Below the pieces are notes generated by a model. It searched no databases and had not been told where the DNA came from. It saw only the letters and a program-made list of their open reading frames with translations. Below are positions 8,399-17,395 of a stretch of DNA of 64,000 bases, piece by piece (the stretch's first letter is position 1; each line of letters begins with the position of its first letter). The stretch lies in NCBI RefSeq assembly GCF_002900365.1, contig NZ_CP025979.1, positions 1,364,001 to 1,428,000 of the forward strand. The letters run 5' to 3'. The DNA is from Escherichia marmotae. GTDB lineage: Bacteria; Pseudomonadota; Gammaproteobacteria; Enterobacterales; Enterobacteriaceae. Made by a program: the position numbers and the translations under genes.

Positions 8399-9535
8399 TT
8401 AGTACAGCTCATGATCGTGATGGCGGAGAGTTTCAGTTGTCATACGCCCCCACATTTTGTAGTAGCTCCACACAGTGTAGAGCAACACAATAGGCAAAAA
8501 TATCAGCACAATTACTAACATAATGCTCAACGTCAGTTGACTGGAGGTGCTATCCCACAGCGTCAGGCTGGAGATCGGGCTGATGTTCGAAGGCATAACA
8601 AATGGAAACAGCGTGATGCCTGCCGTGAAAATCACGCCAAATTGCATCAATGACGCCAGCAGAAATCCCCAACCGGGGCGACCACGATAAATCGCCATCA
8701 CCGTCAGCAACGGGCAGAAGAAACCCAGCAGCGGGAAGATCCACAATACCGGCGATTCAACAAAATTATTCATCCAGGCACCAGGCAATACCGCAACCAG
8801 TTTCATTAACGGATTGGATGGACCGTTAACATCCTGAGCGAGCAATACGAAGCCATCAATACCAACCCACAGCCAGTACCCCGCCAGCAAAAAGCAGAGC
8901 ATCACCAGCAGAGCCGCGCGTTTGGTCGCCAGTTGCGAACGCAGGTGAATAGCACCGACTGTTTTTAGTTGCAGCCAGACGCCCCCCTGCAAAATCACCA
9001 TTCCAAGACTGAGCAAACCGCACAGTAGTGGGAATGGCGTCAGTAATTGCCAGAAGCTACCGAGGTACTCCACGCGTAATTGCGGCGTGAAAGCAAACGG
9101 CACGCCGAGTAACAAATTGCCAAACGCGATACCGAAGACGACCGGCGGTATCAGACTACCGATGACCAGCCCGGCATCCCACATTTTACGCCAGCGTGCA
9201 TCCGCGATTTTTCCGCGATAATCAAAGGCCAGCGGGCGGAAGAACAGCGAGCACAGCACCAGGATCATCGCCACATAAAATCCAGAAAACGCAGCGGCGT
9301 AAACTCTGGGCCAGGCGGCAAATAATGCCCCTCCCGCGAGGATTAACCAGACCTGGTTGCCTTCCCAGTGTGCGCCAACACTGTTAATCACTATCCGGCG
9401 TTCATCATCATCACGCGCCACCAGCGGCAGCAGGCAACCGATCCCCATGTCAAATCCGTCGGAGATCATAAAGACCACCAGAATCACGCCAATCAGTAGC
9501 CACCAGATGAAGCGCAATGTTTCATAATCAAACAT
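8399..9535 (-). CDS. appB: AppB (CbdB), cytochrome bd-II ubiquinol oxidase subunit II
   Basis: 378 aa, the K-12 length, with eight to nine hydrophobic segments through the chain and the family start MFDYETLRFIWWLLIG. Subunit II of bd-type quinol oxidases pairs with AppC; the complex reduces O2 to water with electrons from ubiquinol or menaquinol in the inner membrane. The motif DGFDMGIG near residue 28 is typical of CydB-family proteins. It follows appC after 11 nt and precedes appX by 13 nt, so the three oxidase subunits are cotranscribed. Confidence 0.97.
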   Translation of the reverse strand: MFDYETLRFIWWLLIGVILVVFMISDGFDMGIGCLLPLVARDDDERRIVINSVGAHWEGNQVWLILAGGALFAAWPRVYAAAFSGFYVAMILVLCSLFFRPLAFDYRGKIADARWRKMWDAGLVIGSLIPPVVFGIAFGNLLLGVPFAFTPQLRVEYLGSFWQLLTPFPLLCGLLSLGMVILQGGVWLQLKTVGAIHLRSQLATKRAALLVMLCFLLAGYWLWVGIDGFVLLAQDVNGPSNPLMKLVAVLPGAWMNNFVESPVLWIFPLLGFFCPLLTVMAIYRGRPGWGFLLASLMQFGVIFTAGITLFPFVMPSNISPISSLTLWDSTSSQLTLSIMLVIVLIFLPIVLLYTVWSYYKMWGRMTTETLRHHDHELY

Positions 9536-9546
9536 GATTCTCTCCT

Positions 9547-11091
9547 TTACCCCTGCTGCTGCGTCGGTTGTTCACTCTGCATCGCGCTTGGCCCCAGACG
9601 GGCATATTTCTGCATCAGGTAGACTTCAGCGATTAAGAACAGGGTGTAAAGCCCTACTATCATGATCAGTGAAAAAGCCAGTTGTCCTGTGGTTAAGGCA
9701 GAGTGCGCGGAGTATGTTGGCAAAATGTCCTGAATCGCCCACGGCTGACGGCCAAACTCGGTCATAAACCACCCTGCTTCAATGGCAATCCACGGCAGCG
9801 GTAAACTCCAGAGCATCATTTTCAGCACCCAACGATGCTGGTCGATTTTGCCGCGCAGCGTCTGAACGAGCGCAATCAGCATTACCAGTAACAACAGCGA
9901 ACCGCAGCCCACCATGATGCGGAAACTCCAGAACACCGGCGCAACTTGTGGAATAGCACCGCGCATAGCCGCCTGATACTGCGCAGGTGTGACATGATTC
10001 ATATCCGGCGCATAGCGGGAGAGCAACATGCCATAACCGAGATCGTTTTCCAGCTCATGAAATGCTTGCAGTACATGCGGCTCGCGGTTGCCTTGCGAAA
10101 TCTCCTGCATCAGCAGCCAGGCCATACGCCCGCGTTGCAATCGTGGATAAGTTTCAGCCATCAAATTTTTCAACCCTGGTACAGGCTTATCTAATGAGTG
10201 AGTGGCGAGGATCCCTAACAGCGCAGGGATTTTGATGGCAAAAGCGTTACGCTCTTGATCCTGTTCCGGCCAGGCAATGAGATGGAACGGCGCAGGTGCC
10301 GGTTCGGTTTGCCACTCCCCTTCCATTGCCGCCAGTTTTACCGGCTGAACGCGTGCGACTTCATAGGCAGAACTGTCTCCAAGTTGCAGCGCGCCGATTA
10401 TCGCCAGTGTGCCAAAGACCGAACCGATAGCAAACGAACGTAAAGCGACATCACGCTCCCGTCCGCGCAGTAAGTACCAGGCGCTGATCGCCATAATGAA
10501 CATCGCCCCGGTCACATAACCTGCCATCACCGTATGGACAAATTTCACCTGGCTGACAGGGTTAAAGACCAGATCGCTGAAACTGGTCATCTCCATACGC
10601 AAGGTGTCGATATCGAAATGCGCGCCGGTCGGAAACTGCATCCACCCATTGGCATTCAAAATCCACAATGCGGAGATATTGGAACCAAATGCCACCAGCC
10701 AGGTGACCAGCAGGTGCTGGTATTTATTCAGCCGTTGCCAGCCAAAGAAGAACAGACCGACAAAGGTGGATTCGAGGAAGAAGGCCATTAATGCTTCCAT
10801 CGCCAGCGGTGCGCCAAAAATGTCGCCCACATAGTTGGAATAGAATGACCAGTTAGTACCAAACTGAAACTCCATGGTGAGACCAGTAGCCACGCCGAGA
10901 GCGAAGTTGATACCGAAGAGCTTACCCCAGAAGCGCGTCATATCGCGGTAGACTGTTTTGCCGGTGACCACGTAAATGGTTTCCATGATAGCCAGCAAAA
11001 AAATCAGCCCCAGGGTAAGGGGCACGAACAAAAAGTGGTATAGCGCGGTCAGTGCAAACTGCCAGCGCGACAAATCAATAACATCCCACAT
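9547..11091 (-). CDS. appC: AppC (CbdA), cytochrome bd-II ubiquinol oxidase subunit I
   Basis: 514 aa, the K-12 length. Subunit I carries the haems and the quinol site. Visible are the N-terminal SRWQFALTALYHFLFVPLTLG helix with its haem-ligand His, the GRQPW motif after the periplasmic Q-loop, and about nine transmembrane segments. With AppB and AppX it forms a high-affinity oxygen reductase expressed when oxygen, carbon or phosphate is limiting. It is the first gene of appCBXA and follows hyaF in the same direction after a 134-bp spacer, consistent with the joint control of hya and app by AppY and ArcA known in E. coli. Confidence 0.97.
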   Translation of the reverse strand: MWDVIDLSRWQFALTALYHFLFVPLTLGLIFLLAIMETIYVVTGKTVYRDMTRFWGKLFGINFALGVATGLTMEFQFGTNWSFYSNYVGDIFGAPLAMEALMAFFLESTFVGLFFFGWQRLNKYQHLLVTWLVAFGSNISALWILNANGWMQFPTGAHFDIDTLRMEMTSFSDLVFNPVSQVKFVHTVMAGYVTGAMFIMAISAWYLLRGRERDVALRSFAIGSVFGTLAIIGALQLGDSSAYEVARVQPVKLAAMEGEWQTEPAPAPFHLIAWPEQDQERNAFAIKIPALLGILATHSLDKPVPGLKNLMAETYPRLQRGRMAWLLMQEISQGNREPHVLQAFHELENDLGYGMLLSRYAPDMNHVTPAQYQAAMRGAIPQVAPVFWSFRIMVGCGSLLLLVMLIALVQTLRGKIDQHRWVLKMMLWSLPLPWIAIEAGWFMTEFGRQPWAIQDILPTYSAHSALTTGQLAFSLIMIVGLYTLFLIAEVYLMQKYARLGPSAMQSEQPTQQQG

Positions 11092-11225
11092 GCGAACTCC
11101 TGTAGGCGAAGAGAGGGAAATAACCCTTTAATAGTAGATCTCCCTTTTTATCCTTACAGTTTGTAGGTGGTTGTATTCGCTGATTGCGATATTCATAGGA
11201 CTGAAAGCGATATTTGCCGCCATTT
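11092..11225 (-). promoter_or_regulatory. appC upstream region (promoter of appCBXA)
   Basis: This 134-bp spacer separates hyaF from appC. It is AT-rich in its centre and contains a purine-rich ribosome-binding segment (CAGGAG) just before the appC ATG. Known biology places AppY- and ArcA-dependent promoter elements here; I cannot assign the exact -10/-35 from sequence and see no hairpin terminator for hyaF, so some readthrough from hya is possible. Confidence 0.6.
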
Positions 11226-12083
11226 TCACTGTTGCGCGCTTTCTATAAGCCACTGACACACCTCGCCCAACCGCTGCGCGGAGTCCGCCAAATCTTCCGG
11301 CGCTGCCAGCACAACTTCCGGTATCGGGCAGATTTCATAACTCTCAAGTAATGGGCCTTTTAACGTATCCATACAGCGTAAATGCCAGACATGTCGCAAA
11401 CCGGTGGCGTTGATATAGCTCTCGCCATAGCCAATAGTGCGAATCTGGATATTACCCGGCCCGCACAGCCGCGAGAGAAATAACCTGTCAGCCTCGCTGA
11501 CAGGCAACTGCGTCAGGTTAATACTATGTGGCTGCGCCTCAGGATTACGCACATGCGCCAGCAATTCATGAGCCAGCGGCAGTCCGTTCATCAGACCATC
11601 AATGGGCGGTGGTAGCAGCGAATCTGTCGGCAGCGTATTATGCGTTGCCGCCTGCCATAACGGCAGCGGCGCGCAGCCTGTCTCCAGCCGGTCTTCCAGC
11701 AATAGCTCACCGCTACGCCTGCGTACTCGCCACAATCCGCAGAAGATCGCCTCCTGAATTTCACTTTCACTGCCGTCAATATGTTGGATGCGCACTGACA
11801 CTTCCCCTTCTCCGAGAAGCGTATTGATAAAGTGGCGATCATCAGCATTGAGATTTAACAGATCGACGGCCAGCACCTCGCCTAATGGCGGTACGCGTTG
11901 CGTTAGTTGATGCTGTAGATCGTTTAACAGCGTAATCACCCGTGGACTATGAGCACACTGCTCCAGTGCCGCCATGCTCGGTTCATCATTCACCTGACAG
12001 GTAATTGGCAGCGGATTCATGCTGAAACTGTCATCATCAGGTTGCGTTCCTGGCCCCAGCAGATGGAAAAAAGTCTCACTCAT
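11226..12083 (-). CDS. hyaF: HyaF, hydrogenase-1 maturation protein
   Basis: 285 aa, the K-12 length, HupH/HyaF family. The family assists maturation of the hydrogenase small subunit, probably protecting or assembling its iron-sulfur clusters under oxygen; no catalytic motif is obvious. It is the last gene of hyaABCDEF and overlaps the hyaE stop by 4 nt (ATGA), so translation is coupled. It lacks a signal peptide or membrane segment and is predicted cytoplasmic. Confidence 0.94.
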   Translation of the reverse strand: MSETFFHLLGPGTQPDDDSFSMNPLPITCQVNDEPSMAALEQCAHSPRVITLLNDLQHQLTQRVPPLGEVLAVDLLNLNADDRHFINTLLGEGEVSVRIQHIDGSESEIQEAIFCGLWRVRRRSGELLLEDRLETGCAPLPLWQAATHNTLPTDSLLPPPIDGLMNGLPLAHELLAHVRNPEAQPHSINLTQLPVSEADRLFLSRLCGPGNIQIRTIGYGESYINATGLRHVWHLRCMDTLKGPLLESYEICPIPEVVLAAPEDLADSAQRLGEVCQWLIESAQQ

Positions 12084-12478
12084 GAATCACACTCCTGTTT
12101 TGATTCGACAAGGCCGCGCATCAGGTTTATCAGCTCTGCCCACGGGTGAATGCCATTCAATACGCCGCGATAATGACCATCAGTAAACACTAATGTGGCT
12201 GGAAAACGAAAAACACTAAATCTGTCTCCGATGGCTTCACTTTGCTCAAGATCGGCAATTGCCACTTGCCATGCATAATCTGGAAACTCACGCAGTAGCT
12301 CTGCGACCATCACCGGATTATCACTGACTTCAGGAGTACGTTTCGGATCGCTGCTTAACAGCACCACACTATCCGGCGCTTGCATAAGCCACTGATCGAG
12401 ACGAGGCTCAGTGATCGGCGTCCAGCCACGCGCCAGCATACGTTGCCACAACGCACTAAAAGGTGAGTCGTTAATCAT
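12080..12478 (-). CDS. hyaE: HyaE, Tat-proofreading chaperone of hydrogenase-1 small subunit
   Basis: 132 aa, the K-12 length, with a thioredoxin-like fold that lacks the CxxC redox pair. HyaE binds the twin-arginine signal peptide of the small subunit HyaA and delays export until the clusters are inserted. It overlaps hyaD upstream and hyaF downstream by 4 nt each. The protein is cytoplasmic and acidic, and the absence of active-site cysteines agrees with a chaperone rather than a redox role. Confidence 0.94.
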   Translation of the reverse strand: MINDSPFSALWQRMLARGWTPITEPRLDQWLMQAPDSVVLLSSDPKRTPEVSDNPVMVAELLREFPDYAWQVAIADLEQSEAIGDRFSVFRFPATLVFTDGHYRGVLNGIHPWAELINLMRGLVESKQECDS

Positions 12479-13062
12479 CCCTGCTCCTCCAGCGTCATCC
12501 GATACTGACGCAAGCGAACACCTTCGTAATTTTCCATCGACAGACAGTCATAATTGAGACAACGCGATTCCTCCGCCCGTTGTGGCACAACTCCCCACGC
12601 CGACAGTTGCACCAGCGCCGCCTGTTCCGCTGCAGGCAGTTGCTCCCGCGCAGGCTCGCTAAGGCTACCGCCGTAGTCGTCGAGCATTGCCGGTTGTAAC
12701 CCGACGAGGGCAATATGTGTTGGCAGATGTCCGCGGATATCTGCCAGCGCTAATACTTCGGAGAAACTGTTCTGGTGCAGGCTCATTTTCTTCGCACTGA
12801 GATATGCCGGAATGCGCTCTCCGGCATATGTTCGTAGTGTTCCGGGTTCCAGCCCGTAATCAATAGCATCGAGAATCAACAGATGGCTGGCGTTTTCAAC
12901 ATACCCCAGCAGGTTCAGCCCCTGAGTACCACCATCGACAATCTCCACGTTTTCGGGCCAGTGATAATGGGCATACAGCCGTTCCGCCACCCGCACACCG
13001 AAACCTTCATCGGCCCACAGCAGGTTGCCCAACCCCATTACCACTACACGTTGCTCGCTCAT
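12475..13062 (-). CDS. hyaD: HyaD, hydrogenase-1 large-subunit maturation endopeptidase
   Basis: 195 aa, the K-12 length, peptidase M52 family. The N-terminal VVVMGLGNLLWADEGFG contains the conserved GxGNxLxxDEG nickel-sensing motif with its Glu/Asp ligand, and later metal ligands include Asp in ILDAIDYG and a conserved His. It removes the 15-residue C-terminal extension of HyaB once nickel is in place. It overlaps hyaC and hyaE by 4 nt each. Confidence 0.95.
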   Translation of the reverse strand: MSEQRVVVMGLGNLLWADEGFGVRVAERLYAHYHWPENVEIVDGGTQGLNLLGYVENASHLLILDAIDYGLEPGTLRTYAGERIPAYLSAKKMSLHQNSFSEVLALADIRGHLPTHIALVGLQPAMLDDYGGSLSEPAREQLPAAEQAALVQLSAWGVVPQRAEESRCLNYDCLSMENYEGVRLRQYRMTLEEQG

Positions 13063-13769
13063 GAACGCTCCTTGTCGCTGCTCATCTTTCCAAATTTGTG
13101 GCTACGGTAGCCGTTCACCATCGTGGAGATCACCGTGTCGTCGGACATGATGTCTTCACGCAGCGCCATATAAACATGACCAATCACAAATGCGCCAATC
13201 AACCACATGCCCAGCCGATGCCAGCTATGAATGTCCAGCGAGTTGCCGCCCGTCCAGTAGAAAAATTCCACTACATAACGAAACGGCGCAAAAATGGCGT
13301 ACTGGCTGTGTTCGCTATACAGCGCAAAACCGGTGACGATCATAAAAACAGACATCAGGAAATAGCCGAACATCGCAGCCTGCGCGATGGGGTTATGGCC
13401 AATGTCAGCGCTCGGGCGTTTTGCCAGAAACAGATACCAGCGGATTTCGTACCACACGCCCAGCCACCAGCTTTTGCGCCATACCGGCACGATGAAAAGC
13501 TCGCGTGAGTAGCGATTGCCGACAAACGCCCAGTAGATCCGCATCAGCAAGACGACGGTAAAAATCATCCCGGCGCTGAAGTGTATTAGCCTGATGTAGC
13601 CCATATAGAACAGATACGTCGCCTCACCACTGACTGAAGGCAGCGGCTTGCCGATAAAGTAGCCGGTGACCATCAATACCGCCATGCACAGCACCGTCAG
13701 CCAGTGCCATATCCGCACGGGCGCTTCAAAGACATAGTGGCTGATAACGTTGTCGCTTTTCTCTTGCAT
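13059..13769 (-). CDS. hyaC: HyaC, hydrogenase-1 cytochrome b subunit
   Basis: 236 aa, one residue longer near the C-terminus than the K-12 protein as I recall it. Four transmembrane helices are visible with conserved His in PVRIWHW, LIHFSAG, DIHSWHR and GHVYMA, the haem b ligands of the Ni/Fe-hydrogenase cytochrome b family. It anchors the periplasmic HyaAB dimer and passes electrons from hydrogen to quinone. It starts 18 nt after hyaB and overlaps hyaD by 4 nt. Confidence 0.96.
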   Translation of the reverse strand: MQEKSDNVISHYVFEAPVRIWHWLTVLCMAVLMVTGYFIGKPLPSVSGEATYLFYMGYIRLIHFSAGMIFTVVLLMRIYWAFVGNRYSRELFIVPVWRKSWWLGVWYEIRWYLFLAKRPSADIGHNPIAQAAMFGYFLMSVFMIVTGFALYSEHSQYAIFAPFRYVVEFFYWTGGNSLDIHSWHRLGMWLIGAFVIGHVYMALREDIMSDDTVISTMVNGYRSHKFGKMSSDKERS

Positions 13770-13787
13770 GATGATTCTCCTTCGCTG

Positions 13788-15581
13788 TTAGCGCACCTGC
13801 ACGGAGATCAGTTCGCTACCGTCGTCGCCCAGCACATGCGTTGAACAGGCGAGGCACGGGTCGAAGCTGTGCAGGGTACGCAGGATCTCCAGCGGTTGCT
13901 CGGGGATCGCCATTTTGGTGTTCATCAGTGCGGCTTCATAAGCACCAATTTGCCCTTTGGGATCGCGCGGGCTGGCGTTCCAGGTGGTCGGCACCACACA
14001 CTGGTAGAGATCAATTTTGCCATCGCGAATAGCGGCCCAGTGGCCTAAAGCCCCACGCGGTGCTTCAGTAAAGCCGACGCCACGGCACACTTTCGGCCAG
14101 GTCGCAGGCTCCCATTTTTCGGTGGAGGCGGTGGCAAGATTGCCGTTTTTCAGGTTGGTCATTAACTTGTTGAAAAAGTACTGTAACTTACTTGCAGCCC
14201 ACTGAGCTTCATGGGCGCGGCACAGAATGCGGCCTAACGTCGACTGGATGCCAGAAAGCGGCAGGTTCAGCGCCGACATCATCCGATCAACCGACTCAAC
14301 GGTCGCAGCATCGCCTTTGTGGTAAGCGATTAACGTGCGAGCCAGCGGCCCTACTTCCATCGCGTGACCGCGCCAGCGTGGCGCTTTGATCCACGAGTAG
14401 CGATCCTGTTCATTCAGTTGCTGAATGTTTGTATCGCTGCCTTTAACGTCGCCGGGGTTGTACCACGGGTCGGTGATACCATCGAACGGATGACGCCCGA
14501 CCTGATCGTCGGGATAACGATACCAGGCGTGATCGACAAATTCCTGCACCTGCTGCGGATCAACTAAATCCACTGGCAGTACGTTTTTGAAATCGCCATT
14601 GATCACCGCACCGCCAGGCATCAGCAGACTTTTCTCGCCAAAGTCGTTAGCGATATCCGGGAACGCACCGTAGCTGAGGACGCATTTATCAGAAAGGCCA
14701 GTGCCGATGTCACTCCACGGCTTGTTGAACTGGCCGATGGCTAAGGCGTCGGGGATCATCACGTTATTAATGAAGTCCGCCGTGCGGGTAATGATCGACT
14801 GCACCAGGTTCAGGCGTTCCATATTAACCGCCCCGACCGCACCGCTTTCGTCGATATTTATGGCACAAGGCATCCCGCCGACAATCCAGTTGGGATGCGG
14901 GTTTTTACCGCCAAAGACCGCGTGGATTTTGACGATCTCACGCTGGAAATCGAGAGCTTCGAGATAGTGAGCAAAGCCCATCAGGTTGGCTTCTGGTGGC
15001 AGTTTGTACTGCGGGTGCCCCCAGTAGCCGTTGCGGAAGATCCCTAACTGCCCGCCTTCGACAAATTTCTTCAGTCGATTTTGCACATCAAAGAAGTAAC
15101 CTGGAGAAGATTTCGGCCACGAGGAGAGGCTTTGCGCCAGTTCGGAAGTTTTACGCGGGTCGGCTTGCAGCGCGTTAAGTACGTCGATCCAGTCCATTCC
15201 GGCGAGCTGATAAAAGTGCACCAGATGGTCGTGGCACCAGAGCGTCGCCAGCATAATGTTGCGAATGATATTGGCGTTATCCGGCACTTTGATGCCAATA
15301 GCATCTTCAATGGCGTAAACCGAAGCCAGGGCGTGTACGCCGGTGCAGACGCCGCAGATACGTTCAACGAACGCCCACGCATCACGCGGATCACGGCCTT
15401 GCAAAATGATCTCCAGCCCGCGAAACATCGTGCCGCAGGAGACAGCATTGGTGATCACATTCTGATCGTTAATATTCACTTCACAGCGCATATGACCTTC
15501 GATACGCGTGATCGGGTCGACCACCAGGCGACGTCCGGCATTATTGATGGTGTATCCCTGAGTTTCGTACTGAGTGCTCAT
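13788..15581 (-). CDS. hyaB: HyaB, hydrogenase-1 large (NiFe) subunit
   Basis: 597 aa, the K-12 length. The NiFe site ligands are intact: the N-terminal RICGVCTGVH and the C-terminal DPCLACSTH. The 15 residues after that His (VLGDDGSELISVQVR) are the extension removed by HyaD. The subunit oxidises hydrogen in the periplasm after co-export with HyaA through the Tat system. Its start overlaps the hyaA stop by 4 nt, which balances the two subunits. No sign of damage. Confidence 0.98.
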   Translation of the reverse strand: MSTQYETQGYTINNAGRRLVVDPITRIEGHMRCEVNINDQNVITNAVSCGTMFRGLEIILQGRDPRDAWAFVERICGVCTGVHALASVYAIEDAIGIKVPDNANIIRNIMLATLWCHDHLVHFYQLAGMDWIDVLNALQADPRKTSELAQSLSSWPKSSPGYFFDVQNRLKKFVEGGQLGIFRNGYWGHPQYKLPPEANLMGFAHYLEALDFQREIVKIHAVFGGKNPHPNWIVGGMPCAINIDESGAVGAVNMERLNLVQSIITRTADFINNVMIPDALAIGQFNKPWSDIGTGLSDKCVLSYGAFPDIANDFGEKSLLMPGGAVINGDFKNVLPVDLVDPQQVQEFVDHAWYRYPDDQVGRHPFDGITDPWYNPGDVKGSDTNIQQLNEQDRYSWIKAPRWRGHAMEVGPLARTLIAYHKGDAATVESVDRMMSALNLPLSGIQSTLGRILCRAHEAQWAASKLQYFFNKLMTNLKNGNLATASTEKWEPATWPKVCRGVGFTEAPRGALGHWAAIRDGKIDLYQCVVPTTWNASPRDPKGQIGAYEAALMNTKMAIPEQPLEILRTLHSFDPCLACSTHVLGDDGSELISVQVR

Positions 15582-16696
15582 GCCTGTTTATCCTTGTTGC
15601 CTGGCTGTTGTTCGGTCTCTGCTGGTTGCTGGTTATGACGTCTGCGCTGGTCAATCGCGCTGGCGACTGCATGTACGCCAACAGCCGCAGCCACGACGCC
15701 AAGCGCGGTTAAGCCCACGGTATCAGCGGTAGAGTGCGTTCCCATCTGCGGAATATCGACCACGCGGCTGTAGAATGAGCCGCGATCCCAGAAACCATTT
15801 TCAGAACAGCCCAGGCAACCGTGACCGGACTGGATCGGGAAGGAGACGCCATCATTCCAACGGGTTGAGGAGCAGGCGTTATAGGTGGTTGGCCCTTTAC
15901 ACCCCATTTTGTACAGGCAGTAACCTTTGCGAGCGGCGTCATCGTCCCAACTCTGGACAAACTCACCAGCGTCAAAGTGGGCGCGGCGATAGCATTTATC
16001 GTGGATACGTTGACCGTAGAACATCAGTGGACGCCCCATTCTGTCGACATCTGGCAGGCGATCAAACGTCACCATATAAGTAATGATGGCGCTCATCACA
16101 TCCGGGATCGGCGGGCAACCAGGGACTTTAATGATTGGTTTGTCGGTAATGACTTTATCGATAGGCGTTGCCTGCGTCGGATTGGGGCGAGCGGCTTGTA
16201 CGCAGCCCCAGGATGCGCAGGTTCCCCAGGCAATAATTGCGCTGGCCCCCGCGGCGGCACGTTTGAGTTTCTCAATAAACGGCCGACCGCTGCTGATACA
16301 AAACATCCCCTGCTCGCCCAGCGGCGGGTTACCTTCTACTGCAAGGATATATTTGCCGTTGTATTGCGTGATGATATCTTCAAAGACTTCCTCCGCCTGA
16401 GTACCAGCGGCAGCCATTAAGGTATCGTCGTAGTCGAGAGAAATAAGGGAAAGAATGACATCCTTCGCCAGCGGATGAGCAGAACGGATAAAAGATTCGG
16501 TGCAGCAGGTACATTCCAGACCGTGGATCCACACTACCGGAATGCGCGGTTTATTCTCCAGCGCCCAGGCAATCTTCGGTGCCATCCCCGCGCCTAATCC
16601 CAGCGAGGTGGCAGCCAGACTGCAATATTTAAGAAAACTCCGCCGGGTAACCCCCTGACGTCGCATAGCCTGGTAAAAGGTTTCCTCATTATTCAT
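15578..16696 (-). CDS. hyaA: HyaA, hydrogenase-1 small (Fe-S) subunit with Tat signal
   Basis: 372 aa from ATG 16696, the family length. The twin-arginine motif RRSFLK lies about residues 18-23 in a Tat signal ending near AWALE. The ECTCCTE motif contributes the extra cysteines of the six-Cys proximal 4Fe-3S cluster that makes this enzyme oxygen tolerant; further cluster cysteines lie in GTCASWGC, PGCPP, HDKCYR, YKMGCKGP and HGCLGC. A hydrophobic C-terminal helix (about 325-350) anchors it to the inner membrane. The nearest Shine-Dalgarno (AAGGAG) is about 14 nt from the ATG, longer than usual. It heads the hya operon. Confidence 0.97.
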   Translation of the reverse strand: MNNEETFYQAMRRQGVTRRSFLKYCSLAATSLGLGAGMAPKIAWALENKPRIPVVWIHGLECTCCTESFIRSAHPLAKDVILSLISLDYDDTLMAAAGTQAEEVFEDIITQYNGKYILAVEGNPPLGEQGMFCISSGRPFIEKLKRAAAGASAIIAWGTCASWGCVQAARPNPTQATPIDKVITDKPIIKVPGCPPIPDVMSAIITYMVTFDRLPDVDRMGRPLMFYGQRIHDKCYRRAHFDAGEFVQSWDDDAARKGYCLYKMGCKGPTTYNACSSTRWNDGVSFPIQSGHGCLGCSENGFWDRGSFYSRVVDIPQMGTHSTADTVGLTALGVVAAAVGVHAVASAIDQRRRHNQQPAETEQQPGNKDKQA

Positions 16697-17059
16697 ATCG
16701 CACGTCTCTTCTCCTTGCGACACCGACTGAAGTGCCGGGCGCTTTTGGTCGGCAAGCGACGTCCCTGTAGCAAGGTAAACTATCGCTTCACGAGAGAGAT
16801 AGAAAACGAAAGCTCATCCTTCTGCACTGGCGCACGTCGCCAGAAAGTATTGTTAATAAAGCGTAGTGAACGTTTTGCACAAAACAATACAAAGTGTATG
16901 GATTTATCTTTTAGCGATAAAAATGGATCTTATTTTCCTAAAAGCCTGGCGCAGGAAGATTACGAGTGGTTTTTATGGCGACGAAACACCCAAATTGCTG
17001 TTATTTCACGCAAACAACACCATTTTGGCTGTTTTTCAGGCAAACAAACAAATTGGGGG
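16697..17059. other. hyaA upstream region, no gene
   Basis: The gene-free interval between hyaA and serT. Both strands have short open frames without family resemblance or good ribosome sites, so I treat them as chance. The hya promoter and its AppY/ArcA/IscR/NarL control sites are expected in the half nearest hyaA, which includes a CGCTTG-type leader and an AT-rich stretch around 16850-16910. I cannot place the -10/-35 with confidence. Confidence 0.6.
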
Positions 17060-17088
17060 TTTACACGACGCATCGGGATGTTTATAGT
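17060..17088 (+). promoter_or_regulatory. sigma-70 promoter of serT
   Basis: A -35 TTTACA at 17060-17065 and -10 TATAGT at 17083-17088 are separated by exactly 17 bp, with a GC-containing discriminator and predicted start about 17095, just before the tRNA at 17101. This is a strong stable-RNA type promoter. Confidence 0.85.
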
Positions 17089-17100
17089 TCGCGTCATTCC

Positions 17101-17188
17101 GGAAGTGTGGCCGAGCGGTTGAAGGCACCGGTCTTGAAAACCGGCGACCCGAAAGGGTTCCAGAGTTCGAATCTCTGCGCTTCCGCCA
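17101..17188 (+). tRNA. serT: tRNA-Ser (anticodon UGA)
   Basis: An 88-nt class II tRNA with encoded CCA. The acceptor stem GGAAGTG pairs with CGCTTCC; the anticodon loop CTTGAAA carries TGA at 17135-17137; a long variable arm (GCGACCCGAAAGGGTTCC region) and a TTCGAAT T-loop are present, as in E. coli serT. It reads UCA and other UCN serine codons. It is monocistronic, with its own promoter upstream and a hairpin terminator directly downstream. Confidence 0.98.
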
Positions 17189-17196
17189 AATAAGAT

Positions 17197-17227
17197 AAGG
17201 GGTTAGCTAAATGCTAACCCCTTTTTC
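17197..17227 (+). terminator. Rho-independent terminator of serT
   Basis: Perfect 11-bp stem AAGGGGTTAGC / GCTAACCCCTT with a TAAAT loop, followed by a T-run, eight bases after the CCA end of the tRNA. Confidence 0.95.
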
Positions 17228-17395
17228 TTTTACCTGTCAAAATCACCATGCCGTTATACCATTCCCAATGGTTAAACTCGTCTTTGCTAAATCTGTTCCA
17301 GATCAAATGCGTAAAGATGGGTAAAACCTCTGGGTAGCTTTCGGCAATATCATTATGCTGCTTTATTAATTACACCTGTCATAGAGAGTGACTCC

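Noticed and set aside
15081..15638. A 185-codon frame antisense to hyaB and hyaA.
   Set aside because: It lies wholly within two certain genes on the other strand and shows no protein-like composition or ribosome site.
16715..17122. A 135-codon open frame on the plus strand upstream of serT.
   Set aside because: It runs into the tRNA gene and its promoter, has no recognisable domain and no convincing start region; treated as chance.
17101..17188. serT as an attachment site with an integrated element.
   Set aside because: No partial duplicate of the tRNA 3' end and no integrase lies nearby; yccA follows as usual.
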